64,000 bases of DNA from Phytophthora colocasiae (GCA_018806915.1 JAGKQI010000005.1:145253-209252), one strand, 5' to 3'; positions 9,485-20,933 are shown, numbered from the stretch's first letter. Translations and numbers: made by a program. Notes: a model not told the origin generated them from the letters alone.

Positions 9485-10481
9485 CAGCCGAGCTCAGGCT
9501 CTGGTCCGTGGCTGGCACAGCCAGTGATTCTCCTTCGGAGACTGGAGGAGCGTCCTGCGAAGCAGGGATAGTGGCCTGAGAGGCGGGAGCCACTGCCGTC
9601 GTGTGACGAGAAAAGCGGCCGGGCCGCACGCGTAGCTTCGCGTATTGGAAGAGCAGACCTCGGGCGAGGCGGACGTCCACCTCGGAGCAGCTCTCCATGA
9701 GCCGATCGAACGACGCGAGCTTCCGTGAAGCTTCGGCCCAAGTGGCCACATGGAACATATAGTTCCTGGCCGTCTCTCCGGTCTGGAGTAGGAGCGGATA
9801 CGTCCTCATCTGAGGCACAGACTCGCGTCGTCGTTGCTTATCCAAGCGTTGCCGATACTCGGCGAGTGTGCATACCTGCGGGGTCAGGAAACGCTCATGG
9901 AGCCCTTGCCGCTGCTGGTTCCCAGCCGCCGTGCGAGGTGCAGCGCCTATGGCGTATCCGTGCAGGTTTGCCTGCGCCATTAACTGTTTCACCTGCTCGG
10001 CAGGGTCACGAGGCTCGAAGCCGTAGTCGCGTCGCGACGAAGTCCCCACGATGTCCCGTAGGACCGGTCGACGTGACTCTGGAGCACCGCTCATAGAGGC
10101 CTCCTGTGCATCATCCAGAGGGTTGGTGATCGCGTCTTCGACGCTCCCGGGTGTCTCATCACGAGCAGGAAGTGGCGGAGCGTTGCGCAACGCGTTGAGC
10201 ACGAGGCTCGAAGGTCCCTCCGGGAATGGATTGGGCTGATGCAGCTGCCGAGGAAGCGTGTACCGACGCGGATCACGGGGAGAGCGCAGCTCAGATCGAG
10301 TCGTCCGAGAGCTCGCAGGAGCAGGAGACGCAGGGGCATCGCCCTGTTCGGACTCCTCATAGTCCACTTCGACCTCGCCGTCCTCAGCAGGAGAGCGACG
10401 TGGGTCGCGCGTCGGCGACGCTATCGAGTACTCGAACGGCGAGCCACCGCTACCACTTGTAGTCGGGCTGCCCTTGAACAT
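8856..10481 (-). CDS. Gypsy-1 antisense third gene: Ser/Pro-rich protein with C-terminal coiled coil
   Basis: An uninterrupted minus-strand frame extends from 10721 to a stop at 8856. The first ATG is at 10481, giving 541 residues; the extra 80 codons upstream begin at TTG. The product has a long disordered-looking Ser/Pro/Arg-rich N-terminal half and a middle segment with DPAEQVKQLM and YPLLLQTGETARNYM. The C-terminus has regular leucine heptads (IGTLQSQTQSLQ, IESRVAWLEG, LQLAELRGQVAMLL) that suggest a coiled coil. It lies between pol and the 3' LTR in opposite orientation and overlaps pol by 629 bases, including the chromodomain. Antisense extra genes at this place are known from plant Tat-type Gypsy elements. 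No function can be assigned; a Gag-like or accessory role is a guess. Confidence 0.7.
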   Translation of the reverse strand: MFKGSPTTSGSGGSPFEYSIASPTRDPRRSPAEDGEVEVDYEESEQGDAPASPAPASSRTTRSELRSPRDPRRYTLPRQLHQPNPFPEGPSSLVLNALRNAPPLPARDETPGSVEDAITNPLDDAQEASMSGAPESRRPVLRDIVGTSSRRDYGFEPRDPAEQVKQLMAQANLHGYAIGAAPRTAAGNQQRQGLHERFLTPQVCTLAEYRQRLDKQRRRESVPQMRTYPLLLQTGETARNYMFHVATWAEASRKLASFDRLMESCSEVDVRLARGLLFQYAKLRVRPGRFSRHTTAVAPASQATIPASQDAPPVSEGESLAVPATDQSLSSAASRSASHNSGEKRVSTEWSTSSPSGASGLRDQKRSRRQGSPASGALQTPTSFGNEDTHATSPDTGFDYGGDAASSGAPRGNAHRATAEEADSLRDAILDEYDESYLSQRAWYQLDRSIGTLQSQTQSLQGNMESVWHSHARLAHDIKEIESRVAWLEGPQSLTARLHQQELQLAELRGQVAMLLQRTQPARVPSALAPPRSPPRGPDMA

Positions 10482-10764
10482 CGCTCCGTAGCGAAGGCGA
10501 GACGCCGCGAAATATTCCGAAGCGGAGAGCGTAAGAGGAGCCGGGGGCTCAGGCAGGAAAGCGCAGAGGCGCTGAGGCGGAGACGCCAGGACACGGGACA
10601 CCCGAGGAGCGGTAGGGTCGCTGGGGAGAATTGGAGAATGTGCTCGTTGAGCCAGCGCGCACACGCACTCTCGTCGAGAGATTTCCTTTATCGGAAAGTT
10701 GCCGATGACAGGCCTTGACAAGGCAGTTATGCCTGCAGTTGTAGATACCGCGTATCCACGGTTT

Positions 10765-10776
10765 GGTGGGGGAGGG
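10765..10776 (+). other. Polypurine tract of Gypsy-1
   Basis: GGTGGGGGAGGG immediately precedes the TG that opens the 3' LTR, the standard position of the primer for plus-strand DNA synthesis. Confidence 0.85.
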
Positions 10777-11203
10777 TGTAACGGGGTTACACGGCGCTGC
10801 GCGCCTTGGCTACACTTGGTGTGGTATATACACCGGCCAGGTCACACGTCATAGATCGGTGTATGACACATCGTATCTCACACGTCACATGTACCCATGT
10901 GAGGGGTGTGTGTGTGTGTGTGTGTGGCTGAGAGCCACACATTGCATTTTGATTAGGATTTAGTATGCTAGATACTAAATCCATTACATTTAGGACTAGG
11001 GCAATAAAAGTCAATATAATTCAGTTTGCATCTTACATAATTAGTATTAGTTGCTTTATTATATGGACACTGGTTGTGTGAGTCCCGTATTTAGTGGACT
11101 ACTTGGTTCTTGTATAGAACCGAAGGCTAGTGCCTTGCAAGCAGAACTCTACGAGTCAACTAAACTTCCTCTGTGCCGTGCACACCTACGCAGCCCCGCT
11201 GCA
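10777..11203 (+). repeat. Gypsy-1 3' LTR
   Basis: It begins TGTAACGGGG directly after the polypurine tract and ends in TGCA where the 2.24-kb repeat unit resumes (427 bp). It contains a GT microsatellite (about 10905-10928) and a perfect 9-bp stem hairpin (10958-10966 with 10972-10980). The 5' LTR is absent, so the right boundary rests only on the start of array homology at 11204. Confidence 0.75.
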
Positions 11204-12365
11204 TGGTTCACTAGTGCAATAGCCATTGATTGCCTATTATTATTTGTTGCAACTAAAGCATATCAATCGTCTCGTTGTTGCATGCATTACAATTTTATCA
11301 TCCCAATGGTGGATCTTCTCGTTATCTTAATGTGGTTCTGCTGTACTATTTGCTCGTTTCGAAACAGCTTCATGAAATTCATGCGCTCGAGATCGCAGTT
11401 GAAGCGCCGTTCAGTGATAGTACATATATCATCGATAGTATGCAGGAGATCCAGGTTTCCGTTTGCCACGAGTTTACCATTCAAACAGTCGTCATCACCG
11501 TCACTGTCAATCAGAATTGGACATTGCTGGCTCCCAAACAGCAGGCCGTCTTTGGTGTCGTCTAGAGTGTCCAGCGAGGCTTCAACAACCTCGCTTTTGG
11601 TTGCGCACACATTCGCAAGTGTTGTATGGTTGTGATCGTCGCAAACTCCATCGTATCTTGGGTTTCGTAGTCACGATTGCAGGAAAAGGTGTCAAATGAG
11701 TTGACTGCTTTGGGTACAGCGCTATGTACCCGACGAGATGGTTGCGACGGACGAAGCGGCTGGCCCACGACAACCGAGCCTTTGGTGTTTTGGCCGCTTC
11801 GACGGCAATCGATCGAACAGAGTGTTCGATAATGTCTTTCTTCGTCATCTTATAGTCTTCTTGATACCTTTGGCGCACAAGTTGCGCAACGGAGACTTTA
11901 AGTTGCTTGGTCAGGGCCGGGTTTCCAGGGATTGTCGCACGCTTCGAATCTGGATCGGCGTCTGTGGAGAAAAGTTCTTCTTCAATATGCCCACACAACG
12001 TAGCGCGAGGGGTGTTGAGTTTTAAAGCCCAATCTTCCACTGACCACTTTGCGATATTTAATGCCGATGCATTCTTCTTCTGCTCCTTCATAGCAATCAG
12101 GATTTCGATTCGCTCAGAGATGGTGTGCGGCATCATGAATGGTTGGAAGACCGAACCAATGGGAGGAAGCGTTGACTCGTTTAGATGTTTGTACTTCAGG
12201 AATGACCATATATTCTCGACTTTATCGATAATTAAAATTTATGAAAATTACTAGAAGTTTGTATAGACAAAAACATGGTTTTGTCGAAAAGTAGCCTTGA
12301 AACATATGTTTTTATAATATATTGGGAATCAGCGTAGTTGATTTGGGTGGGGTAGGTCAAGGTCG
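11204..12365 (+). repeat. 2.24-kb tandem array, copy A (right half only)
   Basis: Aligns with the last 1,145 or so bases of the 2238-bp unit defined at 46561-48798. The left half is missing at the Gypsy-1 junction. It holds the best preserved copy of the minus-strand HTH gene and an AT-rich spacer (about 12180-12360). Confidence 0.93.
11287..12136 (-). CDS. HTH (CENP-B/Tc5-type) DNA-binding protein, intact copy in unit A
   Basis: Two exons read on the minus strand, 12136-11730 and 11656-11287. The 73-nt GT-AG intron joins them in frame (777 bases, 258 codons plus stop). The start is ATG at 12136, with a second Met next to it. The N-terminus has an ISERIEILIAMKEQ segment and a threonine-rich HTH. 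SWASRFVRRNHL (about residues 123-134) fits the CENP-B/Tc5-type HTH of pogo/Tc5 transposases. The C-terminal exon is acidic (LIDSDGDDD) and then basic. No DDE catalytic domain is present, so this is probably a transposon-derived DNA-binding protein. It converges with the unit's plus-strand gene. Copies B, C and D have disabling indels that this copy lacks. Confidence 0.68.
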
Positions 12366-12473
12366 CATGTCTATAGATAGTCCAGGGTAGGATATATGGA
12401 CAGGGCTAGTGTATACCTGTGAGACTTTTCAAAATATTGTTATAAACGGAACAGCACTTGTAAGCAGAAGCGT

Positions 12474-13467
12474 ATGTTCCCCATACCGTGCCAAGCTCCA
12501 TCGGCAACCTACCGTGCCAAGCTCCATCGGCAACCTCACCGCGTCGGGCAAGAAATCTGTCACTCTCCCAACGTGCAGTTGGCAGTGGTCAACCTTATCC
12601 GTGCGTCACTGAAAATCAAGAAGCGACCTCGTCTTTCGTCACCTCCTGCACGGCATCCATCCGCGAACTGCCACAATACTTTCGCCCCGAAGGCTGCTAT
12701 AGATCCCGACGTTGTCTACAACATTCGGAAGCTGATTGATCGGCACGGACCCCCCCCCCACACACACACACGTGTCCTATCTTGTGGAATCGGATGTCAA
12801 GCCATGTCAGTTGAGCTGGGAGTGGCCGGAAAACCTGACAGGCGTCTTCTGGGGCATCGACCAAGTGAATAAGTGCGGCAGCTCCCTGTCGTTCAACACA
12901 TTTTATGGAACGACGTATCGTGGCGCAGCATACTCGGAGGAGAGTCTTTGCTTCCTCTTCGCGTCCCAAGGCGCATGTTTCGGACTAGGGCGTTTAGAAC
13001 TGGTCAACCGTGACCACTGGAGCAGGTTCTGCGCCGAGCAGAAAAACGATTTTCCTGACGGTGTATTGACACGAGACATCGACGCCTTCTTCAAGTTCCT
13101 TCGTCGGGATGACGTTCATTTGGACTACGTTGAGTTGTTCAAGAAGCAGCTGAACCAGTCCGTACCGTCCATTACAAAGCTTGAAGAAATCGCTCTGGCG
13201 TTGACACCTGGCTACTACATCGCTCATATCGCACATGACGTCATCGAACACTGTGTCACATTGGTTGCGCGCGGCCTGAATCAACCACCGTTGATCATCG
13301 ACGGCTTCACCGAATCCCAAGACCATCCGTGTTATTTGGAGCCGCTTAACCATGTGGAGTACGTGACGAAGGTGCATGCTCTTTATCGTATTGCCCCATC
13401 GCCTCTCAAGCGCTCGAACAAAACGAAGAAGAATAAGAAGAACAGAAAGGAGATACGCCATAGTTGA
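12474..13467 (+). pseudogene. Unit plus-strand gene, copy B: unrecognised protein, frame broken at a C/CA tract
   Basis: An upstream coding stretch ends with IDPDVVYNIRKLIDRHG at a poly-C plus CA microsatellite (about 12750-12770). Beyond it a different frame continues for about 230 codons: a Trp-rich segment (LSWEWPENLTGVFWG), LSFNTFYGTTYRGAAY, ACFGLGRLELVNR, TRDIDAFF, LTPGYYIAHIAHDVIEHC, and a Lys-rich tail. The His in IEHC followed by IIDG faintly resembles the His and Asp of papain-like peptidases, which is speculative. The protein family is not recognised. The tract length differs between copies and none gives a continuous frame. The gene may be broken, may contain an intron here, or may start downstream. 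Confidence 0.6.
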
Positions 13468-13564
13468 ATTTAGGGAAGACATGGTTCACTAATGCAATAG
13501 CCATTGATTCCCTATTATTATTTGTTGCAACTAAAGCATATCAATCGTCTCGTTGTTGCATGCA

Positions 13565-14140
13565 TTACAATTTTATCATCCCAATGGTGGATCTTCTCGT
13601 TATCTTAATGTGGTTCTGCTGTACTATTTGCTCGTTTCGAAACAGCTTCATGAAATTCATGCGCTCGAGATCGCAGTTGAAGCGCCGTTCAGTGATAGTA
13701 CATATATCATCGATAGTATGCAGGAGATCCAGGTTTCCGTTTGCCACGAGTTTACCATTCAAACAGTCGTCATCACCGTCACTGTCAATCAGAATTGGAC
13801 ATTGCTGGCTCCCAAACAGCAGGCCGTCTTTGGTGTCGTCTAGAGTGTCCAGCGAGGCTTCAACAACCTCGCTTTTGGTTGCGCACACATTCGCAAGTGT
13901 TGTATGGTTGTGATCGTCGCAAACTCCATCGTATCTTGGGTTTCGTAGTCACGATTGCAGGAAAAGGTGTCAAATGAGTTGACTGCTTTGGGTACAGCGC
14001 TATGTACCCGACGAGATGGTTGCGACGGACGAAGCGGCTGGCCCACGACAACCGAGCCTTTGGTGTTTTGGCCGCTTCGATCGAACAGAGTGTTCGATAA
14101 TGTCTTTCTTCGTCATCTTATAGTCTTCTTGATACCTTCG
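13565..14140 (-). pseudogene. HTH gene of copy B, 3' portion, split by Gypsy-2
   Basis: Same gene as 11287-12136, with its 5' part displaced to 31490-31757. An 8-bp deletion near 14081, relative to copy A (about 11800), shifts the frame before the FVRRNHL segment. The acidic C-terminal exon is still readable at 13565-13888. The Gypsy-2 insertion also cuts through the coding sequence. Confidence 0.75.
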
Positions 14141-15675
14141 TGTGAAGCTGTGACTCTGCAAATTTTCTATGGACTGCCGGTTCCCAGAGCCAGAGCGGCA
14201 TTGACGATATTACTGGTCCAAATGATTTCAGGGTTAAGGCACAATTGTGGGTGCCAAGGGACAAGGGCAAGCCTGGGAAGGGGTTGCCGACTCCAAAAGA
14301 TGGAAACGACTTGAAAAGATCCTGACATACTCCGGAAGATGCACTCCAGATGATTCGAACACCGAAACCAAGTGACTGTTCGGTAACGCCATGACCAAGG
14401 GGTTTTATTTTTGGAGTATATGCGAGACCCAAATTATCAAGTCGAAGGTTCGAAGTGGAGGTTAACGTTTGACTATCGGAGACTGTCTGGTTTGTACCCA
14501 GTATCCTGGTTGAGTCTCGGGTATACTCAAGGCCATATATTTCCGACCGACCAAGACGACCGACGATGATGTGTCCGGAGCCAGCTGGAATTCTTCCGTG
14601 TTCTTTGACTCTATGGTATTCTACTGAAACGCAAGCCTCTTCCTGATGAGACGCCCCTACTACATAGTGAAACCAAGTATATTTTTGCATGTTTAGCTAG
14701 TGCTAGCTATTATACATTAAAGAGAGTTCAATTTGCCACCAAGGGCGCAAGTGCAAAGTCTTGGAAGGTGTTCCCAAGACACACTGTGAGGAGCCGTGGA
14801 CCAGCCTCGAGAAGAGGGCTTCACGTGTAGCCGAACAAGCGTCAGGCCGCGTCGACAAGCGTCACCGCCGCGTGAATCTCCGCCAGGGTAAGACCAAGTT
14901 GGAAAGGTGATCCGGGCGGCGTATCCCGGGCGTGACCCCTTCCATTTCATATTCCAGTTGATACTTTCGGGTATTATTTCATATTATAACTGCGTTTTGG
15001 GAGGTTAGTGGTAGTCACCCCTAAAATTGATTGATTTGACTGCTTGTGTGTTTGGACTGTATTGGTTGTGTGTGTTCTTAAATACTACATAGTATTTTGG
15101 ACATATATATTGGATTCTATTCTTCTGGAGATTCCTAGTGAATCTATCAGAAGTGGTGCGCTGTTTAAAGAGCCCCGGAACTGTGCCAGTGTTCCGGACT
15201 TTGCTCTAGTCGTACTGGCATTTGGAGTGCCCACCGCTCGAGGGCCGAAAAGAATAAGAAGCGGTTGTATATTTTGGCTTAACTCTCTTGTATATTTGGT
15301 TAACTGTTGGAGGGAAAGTACTTTGCTCATAAGTGCTTACCCATTTTCGGACTAATTAACCACCGTTTGGGAAGTGTTTATTTGGTTAGCACTCTCCGTC
15401 CGGATCTAGTTCTACAATCTTTTGGAGATAACACTTTCGGTGCAGACTCCTCGCGTTCGAAGACAAACGACACCTACGAGGGTAGTCACAAGGTCACACG
15501 CCAAGCCACTTTCCGGACACTCATTTGGACACCGGAAGGTGGTGCTGACTCACTCCAACTGGACACCTGACTACTAACTCTCTTTTGGAGTTTTTAGTGT
15601 CTGGGTAGTTCCTTTTGGACGGCACGCTATACGCAACCCCCTGGGCGGTCAAAAGTGTTCACCCACTTCGCCACA
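14141..15675 (+). repeat. Gypsy-2 5' LTR
   Basis: 1,535 bp, beginning TGTGAAGCTG and ending TTCGCCACA, preceded by array sequence ending TTCG. It matches 29046-31489 apart from a few substitutions, a G-run indel near 14400 and the MITE. Confidence 0.95.
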
Positions 15676-15677
15676 GC

Positions 15678-15702
15678 TGGTGCGCGTGCCCGGATTCGAA
15701 CC
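15678..15702 (+). other. Gypsy-2 tRNA primer binding site
   Basis: Two bases after the LTR, a 25-base stretch beginning TGGTGCGCGTGCCC is complementary to a tRNA 3' end. It pairs with the CCA tail, an acceptor strand CACGCGC, and the T-arm including a TTCGAAT loop. The match covers more than the usual 18 bases. The tRNA species is not identified from sequence alone. Confidence 0.85.
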
Positions 15703-15787
15703 GAGGATATCACCGAGTTATCTTTTTATATTTTGTTGATTAGTTTTGGGGGATTGATTGCTTGCTAACTTTCCAAGTGTGGTTGTT

Positions 15788-18700
15788 ATGACTGGAAGTG
15801 GAAGTGGAAGCACGCGCAAAGGAGGAGGCGACGCGTCTCTAAGTGGAATGACTACGAGATCGTCGCGTCGGTTGAAGGGGCAGCAGCCTGATGAGCATGA
15901 AGATTTGGATGCAGTTATCAGAAGAAATCGTCAGGCGAATGCTGCGAAGCGGAAGGCTGCTCTGGAGGCCAAGGAAGCGAAGGAATCACTGGAAGAAGAA
16001 GAAGAAGAGTCTGAACCAGATCAACTGGACGCGCACCACGCGAGCCAGGAGGATAGTGGCTCGGAAGAGTCTTTGGGAGAAGAAGGTGATCCTGAGAAGG
16101 AGGAGTCTGGGTTCGACGAGGATCCGGACGAAGAAGAAGAAGTGTCTGAATCCGACATCGAAAGGCGTCCGGATGATGCACTGGTGGACGACTCCGGCCT
16201 GGAGGAGTCCGATGGAGAAGAGTATGACGCCGTCTCAAATGAGGCTGAAGACTCTGGAGCAGACGTGTCTGATGAAGAAGCTGTCGAAATGGAGTCCCCC
16301 ATGGAGGATCGAGTTCCGGACTCTCCTTCACCTGGAAGAATGGCTCCGGTCGGGGACGCCCGAGAAGAATCATCGCAGTTCAAGACAGAAGTCAAAACTG
16401 AAGTGCGCCCGTTATCGCCAGTTCGTGAAGAAGCTGTGCTTGAAGACGAGGTTGTATCTCAGCCGGACGCTATGGAAGTGGAGATGCCGCAATTAATTTC
16501 GGAAGATTCGCCGCTTCCGGATGACCGGCGTTTTTCGGAGGTGCCTGTGGTGCCCGCCCAAGCAGCGCCCCGTTTTGACATCTCAGACACTCAGATGCAT
16601 GAAGCTCCAGAAGGTGGACGGATGTCACCTGAACCCCTAATGACTGATGTTCAAGCGAAGGAGTATGTGGCTGCTCAAGTCCGACGCTGGGAGCAGGACA
16701 GTTCCGAAAGGAACTATCCACCTGAGTTCCATCATGGCTGGCCGCAAGTCTACCTGGAGTGCGAACCGTTCATCGGGGCCGCTGCGATGACTTCGGAATA
16801 CCTGAACCGTCGCATCCTAATGCCGGCTCAGACTGACGCTTGGATCTCAAAGTTGCAGATACAACGCCGGACGTTTGGATTCGTTCAGGATGTCCAAGGC
16901 GCGCTGATCCCGCCTGCGGAGTTTTCGCCCCGAGAGTGTATCGCTGTTCTTCAAACGATGCTATTCGAGGCTGGGTTCAGTTTCGTCAACTTGGTTCCAG
17001 GATGGTTTAGGACGCGAGTGTTCAAGGTCCACCCGGATTTGGTTCGACAAGTGGTTGGTGACGTGTTTCGGTTGCTTGTGGTTGAGATGATCGAGTGGAG
17101 ACAAGTTATGCTCCGTGCATACGCGTACACCAGAATTTTGGAGACTTCTGGAAGACAAGGATTATATCAACAACATCCTGAAGTGTTTCGTCATGGTGAA
17201 AGTGTTGTCATTTCGGATTACGAGACCTCACTATTCGGTCGAGACTTTGCGAGACAGCTCCAGTTGGCAGGTTTCCGTAAGACAAGAAGTCCAAGGGGGC
17301 CACCCCAAGGAGAGGTCCAGCCGAAACGTCTTCAACGTGTCATGCCCAGAGCGCCATCGTCCATCCCGTCGCCCGCGTCATCTTCGCTGCCGTCTGTGCC
17401 GTCATCGGTACTGCGGAATCTGGAAGCGAGCCAGGGTGATCGGTCGTCCAGAAGCGCCATGTCATCCAGCAGAGTCTCGTCGGAACGTACAAACTCGGCT
17501 CGATCCTCGAGCATGTTTGCCTCTTCAGGAGGTTCCAGTGAGTCTATGGCGAGCGCTACATCCGGATCACGGACTTCGCGAGAAAGCACTTCGGACTCTT
17601 CGGGATTCGGGATGAGTAGAAGTGGGGGCAGTCATATGCCCTTTTCCAGATTCGCGCCCATGGCGATGTCAGCTCGGAGCTTCGGAGGACCAATGTCCAT
17701 GGAGTCTGGGATGACATTCCAGATCACGCATGGAAAACCAAGTGGAGCCCGTGAGGATGTGAGTCGCAATGATGCCGTACCAGACTCGATGGTTGACCTG
17801 CAGAAGAAGAAGCGTGCCAAGCCGTCTCCAAAACGGCGAGAGGCAGCTCGAGAAGCCCGTCAAGCCAGATCTCCTGAGGCACATGATGAACTGAAGCCTG
17901 AAGGCCGACGTCGTGAGAGTCCCAGTGAACCTGCCAGGTCGGAGCGTTCGTCCAAGTCAGCTAGCTCTGGTTCCACACAAGTCGCGCTGAACACGATGTT
18001 CCAGCTCCAGAAGGTGATGGCACGAATGGAAGACCAGCAAGGGTCGGCACTACAGAAGATGTCAAGCGACCTGGATTCCAAATTAGAGCGCTTGCTGGAC
18101 TCGAGGATTCAAGGGATGTTCCCGAAGCAGGAGCCGACTCAAGTGTTTACCACTACGCAAGTCGTCCCAGCAGAGCCACGTCCTGATGAAGATCATTCCT
18201 CAGAGCGTTTATCCAGAGAGTAACGTCATAAGAAGAAGAGCACCAAGTCGAAGCGTAACTCGTCTGATGACCGGAAGGTGTTCGACCTTCAGCGCGAGCT
18301 GGAGGCGTCCGAGGCTGCGAGGAAGAAGGAGCGTGAGATGTCGACGGCGGTGCAGAAGTTCTTGGCCACGCAAATTCGCGACTTAAAGGCAAAGACGTCA
18401 GGACCGTCCGTTAGTGCAACTCAAGGTGGGACATCTTCTGATTTGGCAACTTTACACCCAGTATCCAGTGCCCCATCCCAGAGCACGTCCCATACGGAAT
18501 CCCAGAAAACAGATGTTCGGAATCCTGACGAAGCTTTTGCCGCTCAACTGGCCGCCGCCCTCAAAGTTGTTTCTGGTGAGACGAAGACGTCCAAGACTCC
18601 TGAGTCCAGGAAGCACCATGACGGCAAGGCAAGGGGGGCAAGCGACCCCGAACGGAGAAGATCATCGGAAGTAAGACCTCGAAGAGAAGCATCAGGCGAT

Positions 18701-20094
18701 GGGTCCCGGAGAAGGGCGTCGAGGAATGGGACAGACGCGCCGAGGAAGGGCTCATCGTCAAGTAAGGGCCAGTCTTCTAAGCGGTCAGTCTCCAGACGGA
18801 GACGGCCTTCGGACGATCCAAGCTCGTCCAGTTCGAGCTCCGACTCTGGCAGTGACTCCGACTCCCCAAGTTCAGATAGCAGCTCTTTCGAAGACACATC
18901 TCCCGGAGTTACGACTACGACCGGCCCGAATGGAACCACTACGTACCTGTTCAAGCCGTTTGTGAATGCGAGCACTCTGGAAGATTTTGACGAGAAGGCG
19001 CCGCTGGCCACTCGGATGAGATGGTTGGAAAGGTTCCAAAGTTTGTCAGTTCAAGGAGGCTGAACAGACAGCGTGAAGATATACGAAATGAAATTGAAGT
19101 TGTCCCCTGCTGTCCGGAACTGGCGCGCCAATCTGACTCCGAAGGTTCGCCGGAAGTGGAAGGATTTTCTGAAGGCGTTCAAGGAGCGATACTGCAAGGC
19201 GAAGACTTCCGACGCTGAACGTTACTATACGATGGTCCAAAAGAAGAACGAGTCTCCACTGGATTTCAACTACCGACTCAACAAGGTGGTCGAGCTGGAG
19301 TCGACATCGATGGATCGAGTAAACAGCGCGAAAGTCACTTGAAGGTGTTCCTCAAGAAACTTCTGGACTCCAGACTTCGGATGACGCTCCAAGGACAACG
19401 ACTCCGAAGCTTGAAAGATGTCGAGTACGTCTTACGGCAGCATGAAGACTTGACTTTGGATGACGAATATGATACGCCACCTCCGAAGCGAGACTTCCGG
19501 GCAGACAACGTTCCTCGTGACAAGTTCCGGTCCAAGCGGACAGGTAGAGCATACCTCGCTCGAGATGATGAAGGCTCGGAAGATGACGATCGACATGTGA
19601 GGTCCCAAGATGAGGAAAAGAATCCACCACCGGAGACCATGTCCACCTCGACTACTTCGAAGACTGATGACGGTCCGGATGACTCTTTCCTGACTATGGA
19701 CGATCTTTCGAACGCGGTATACAAGATTCTCGAAGATTCTGGGTGGAAACCTCGATCACCTGGAGACCATCCGGACACCAAACGACATGGTTTCAAAAGC
19801 CCGACTTACTCCGCAAGATTCTGCGAGAATTGTCGAAACTTCGGGCATGTCAAGGAGGACTGTTGGGCTGACATCGAGTGCGAACGTTGTCATAAGAAAG
19901 GACATCCGGTCCGATTCTGCTGGACTCGCCAATGTGACTATTGTCACCGGTATCACGAAGGATCATGTGGAGAGTACAAGGCACTCCAAGACATCAAGAG
20001 TCTCATCCAACAAGGTGCGCTGGACCTGCCGACCGCCATCCGGAATCAACTTCTGGATCCGGACGCCGATTCTGGGGAGAAACCGTTAAACCAC
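15788..20094 (+). pseudogene. gag: Gypsy-2 gag with three zinc knuckles, broken
   Basis: The likely start is ATG at 15788 (MTGSGSGSTRKGG). A very acidic N-terminal region follows, then a globular segment with ECIAVLQTMLFEAGF (about 16930-16980). A long Ser-rich region, a charged coiled-coil-like stretch near 18280-18400 and a capsid-like part (RWLERFQS, WKDFLKAFKERY) come next. Three cysteine clusters lie at about 19822-19965: CENCRNFGHVKEDC, CERCHKKGHPVRFC and CDYC...C. Gag packages element RNA. Breaks: in-frame TAA (18221-18223), TGA (19061-19063), a frameshift at about 19340 and a frame change into protease near 20094. Gypsy-3 has the homologous gag at 33901-36945. At more than 1,400 codons it is unusually long for a Gypsy Gag. 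Confidence 0.85.
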
Positions 20095-20933
20095 TAAGCC
20101 CGCTGGATGGGGATCCAGAACGCGCCGGGCTCAAGAAAACCCCAGAATTGTGTGTTTTAGCGTACGTTGGACCTGAGTTGAGACGACAAGTTAACCATCA
20201 ATGCATGACCATTTTCCCGAAAGAAGACCCCACTCCAGTTGGTGATGACCCTGACCTTTTAGACGACTGGCATCCAGATAACACGGATGACACTCCTGTC
20301 GAGTTCAGGCTCAAACCTAGTGAGAGTTACGGATGGTGGGAGGAACATCGTTCGGAGAATTCGAAAAGGGTTGCTATGGTACATGGTGCGGTGAACAACT
20401 GTCGGACAGAGATTCTTTTGGACTCCGGAGCTTCAGTAAGTATGCTGAGTTTGGATCTTGCGCGTAGACTCAAACTCAAGTTGGACTTTCAGAAGCAGCT
20501 CCGGGTGTCCGGATTGGGAGGAGTGCCGACAATCATCTCTGCTCGGACTGAAGTGAAGGTGACTTTGGGACTGAACGTGGTGTATGTTTTGGAATTGTGG
20601 GTTGCCAACATCGGCGAAGGTGTTGGCATGCTTCTCGGAATGGACTTCATGTATTCGGCTGGAGTCCGATTGTGTGTTCGAGAAGGCTTGGTGCAACTTC
20701 CAGATGAAGAGAATGTGATGTTGTCCGGAAGAACGTTCGACCAACAAAGGAAAGGACTTCGGCTGGATGTGCGACCATCAGGGACGATATGCCTCCAACC
20801 GGGCGAGCAAGCTGTCATCCGGATCAATTATGGCCAGAGTAATCCACAACGTGAAGTTGTGTGGGCTGGGCGTGGTGACCGACGCAGCTTATTTATGGTG
20901 CCCGATCTTGGGCAGTCGCCGTTCGAGTGGTGA
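20095..20933 (+). pseudogene. Gypsy-2 aspartic protease
   Basis: The frame contains the active-site motif LLDSGASVSML (about 20415-20447), a conserved strand (LELWVANIGEGVG) and LLGMDFMYSAG (about 20630-20665), giving a retropepsin core. It needs a shift from gag near 20094 and another near 20930 to reach the RT-bearing frame. Gypsy-3 retains only the part after the catalytic Asp. The product would process Gag-Pol; as drawn it is disconnected from both neighbours. Confidence 0.83.

Larger units (their letters stand above)
91..11203 (+). mobile_element. Gypsy-1: 5'-truncated Ty3/Gypsy (chromodomain) LTR retrotransposon, interrupted by a hAT element
   Basis: Seen in order: gag C-terminus, aspartic protease, reverse transcriptase, RNase H, integrase, chromodomain, a long antisense gene, a polypurine tract and a 3' LTR. 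No 5' LTR, primer site or gag N-terminus is present because the element starts abruptly at 91. A complete hAT transposon occupies 1152-5497. With the hAT and one target duplication removed, pol is one frame from 943 to 9484 (about 1,396 codons) broken only by two TAG codons, at 7616-7618 and 7967-7969. The protease-RT-RNase H-integrase order is that of Ty3/Gypsy and not Copia. Confidence 0.93.
12366..14140 (+). repeat. 2.24-kb tandem array, copy B (first 1,775 bp)
   Basis: It follows copy A directly, head to tail, and is nearly identical to 46561-48316. It is cut at unit position about 1,775 by Gypsy-2; the rest of the same copy resumes at 31490. It carries a local duplication of a CCGTGCCAAGCTCCATCGGC stretch at about 12487-12530 that other copies lack. 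Confidence 0.95.

Noticed and set aside
10777..11203. Target duplication for Gypsy-1
   Set aside because: The 5' end is missing, so no duplication can be tested; the LTR right edge is set only by array homology.
14141..15675. Frames of 77-190 codons inside the Gypsy-2 LTRs
   Set aside because: They lie wholly within LTR sequence, have no protein features, and are duplicated only because the LTR is.
15918..16395. Minus-strand Ser-rich frames opposite gag
   Set aside because: They are the complement of the acidic GAA/GAG-rich gag region and not independent genes.
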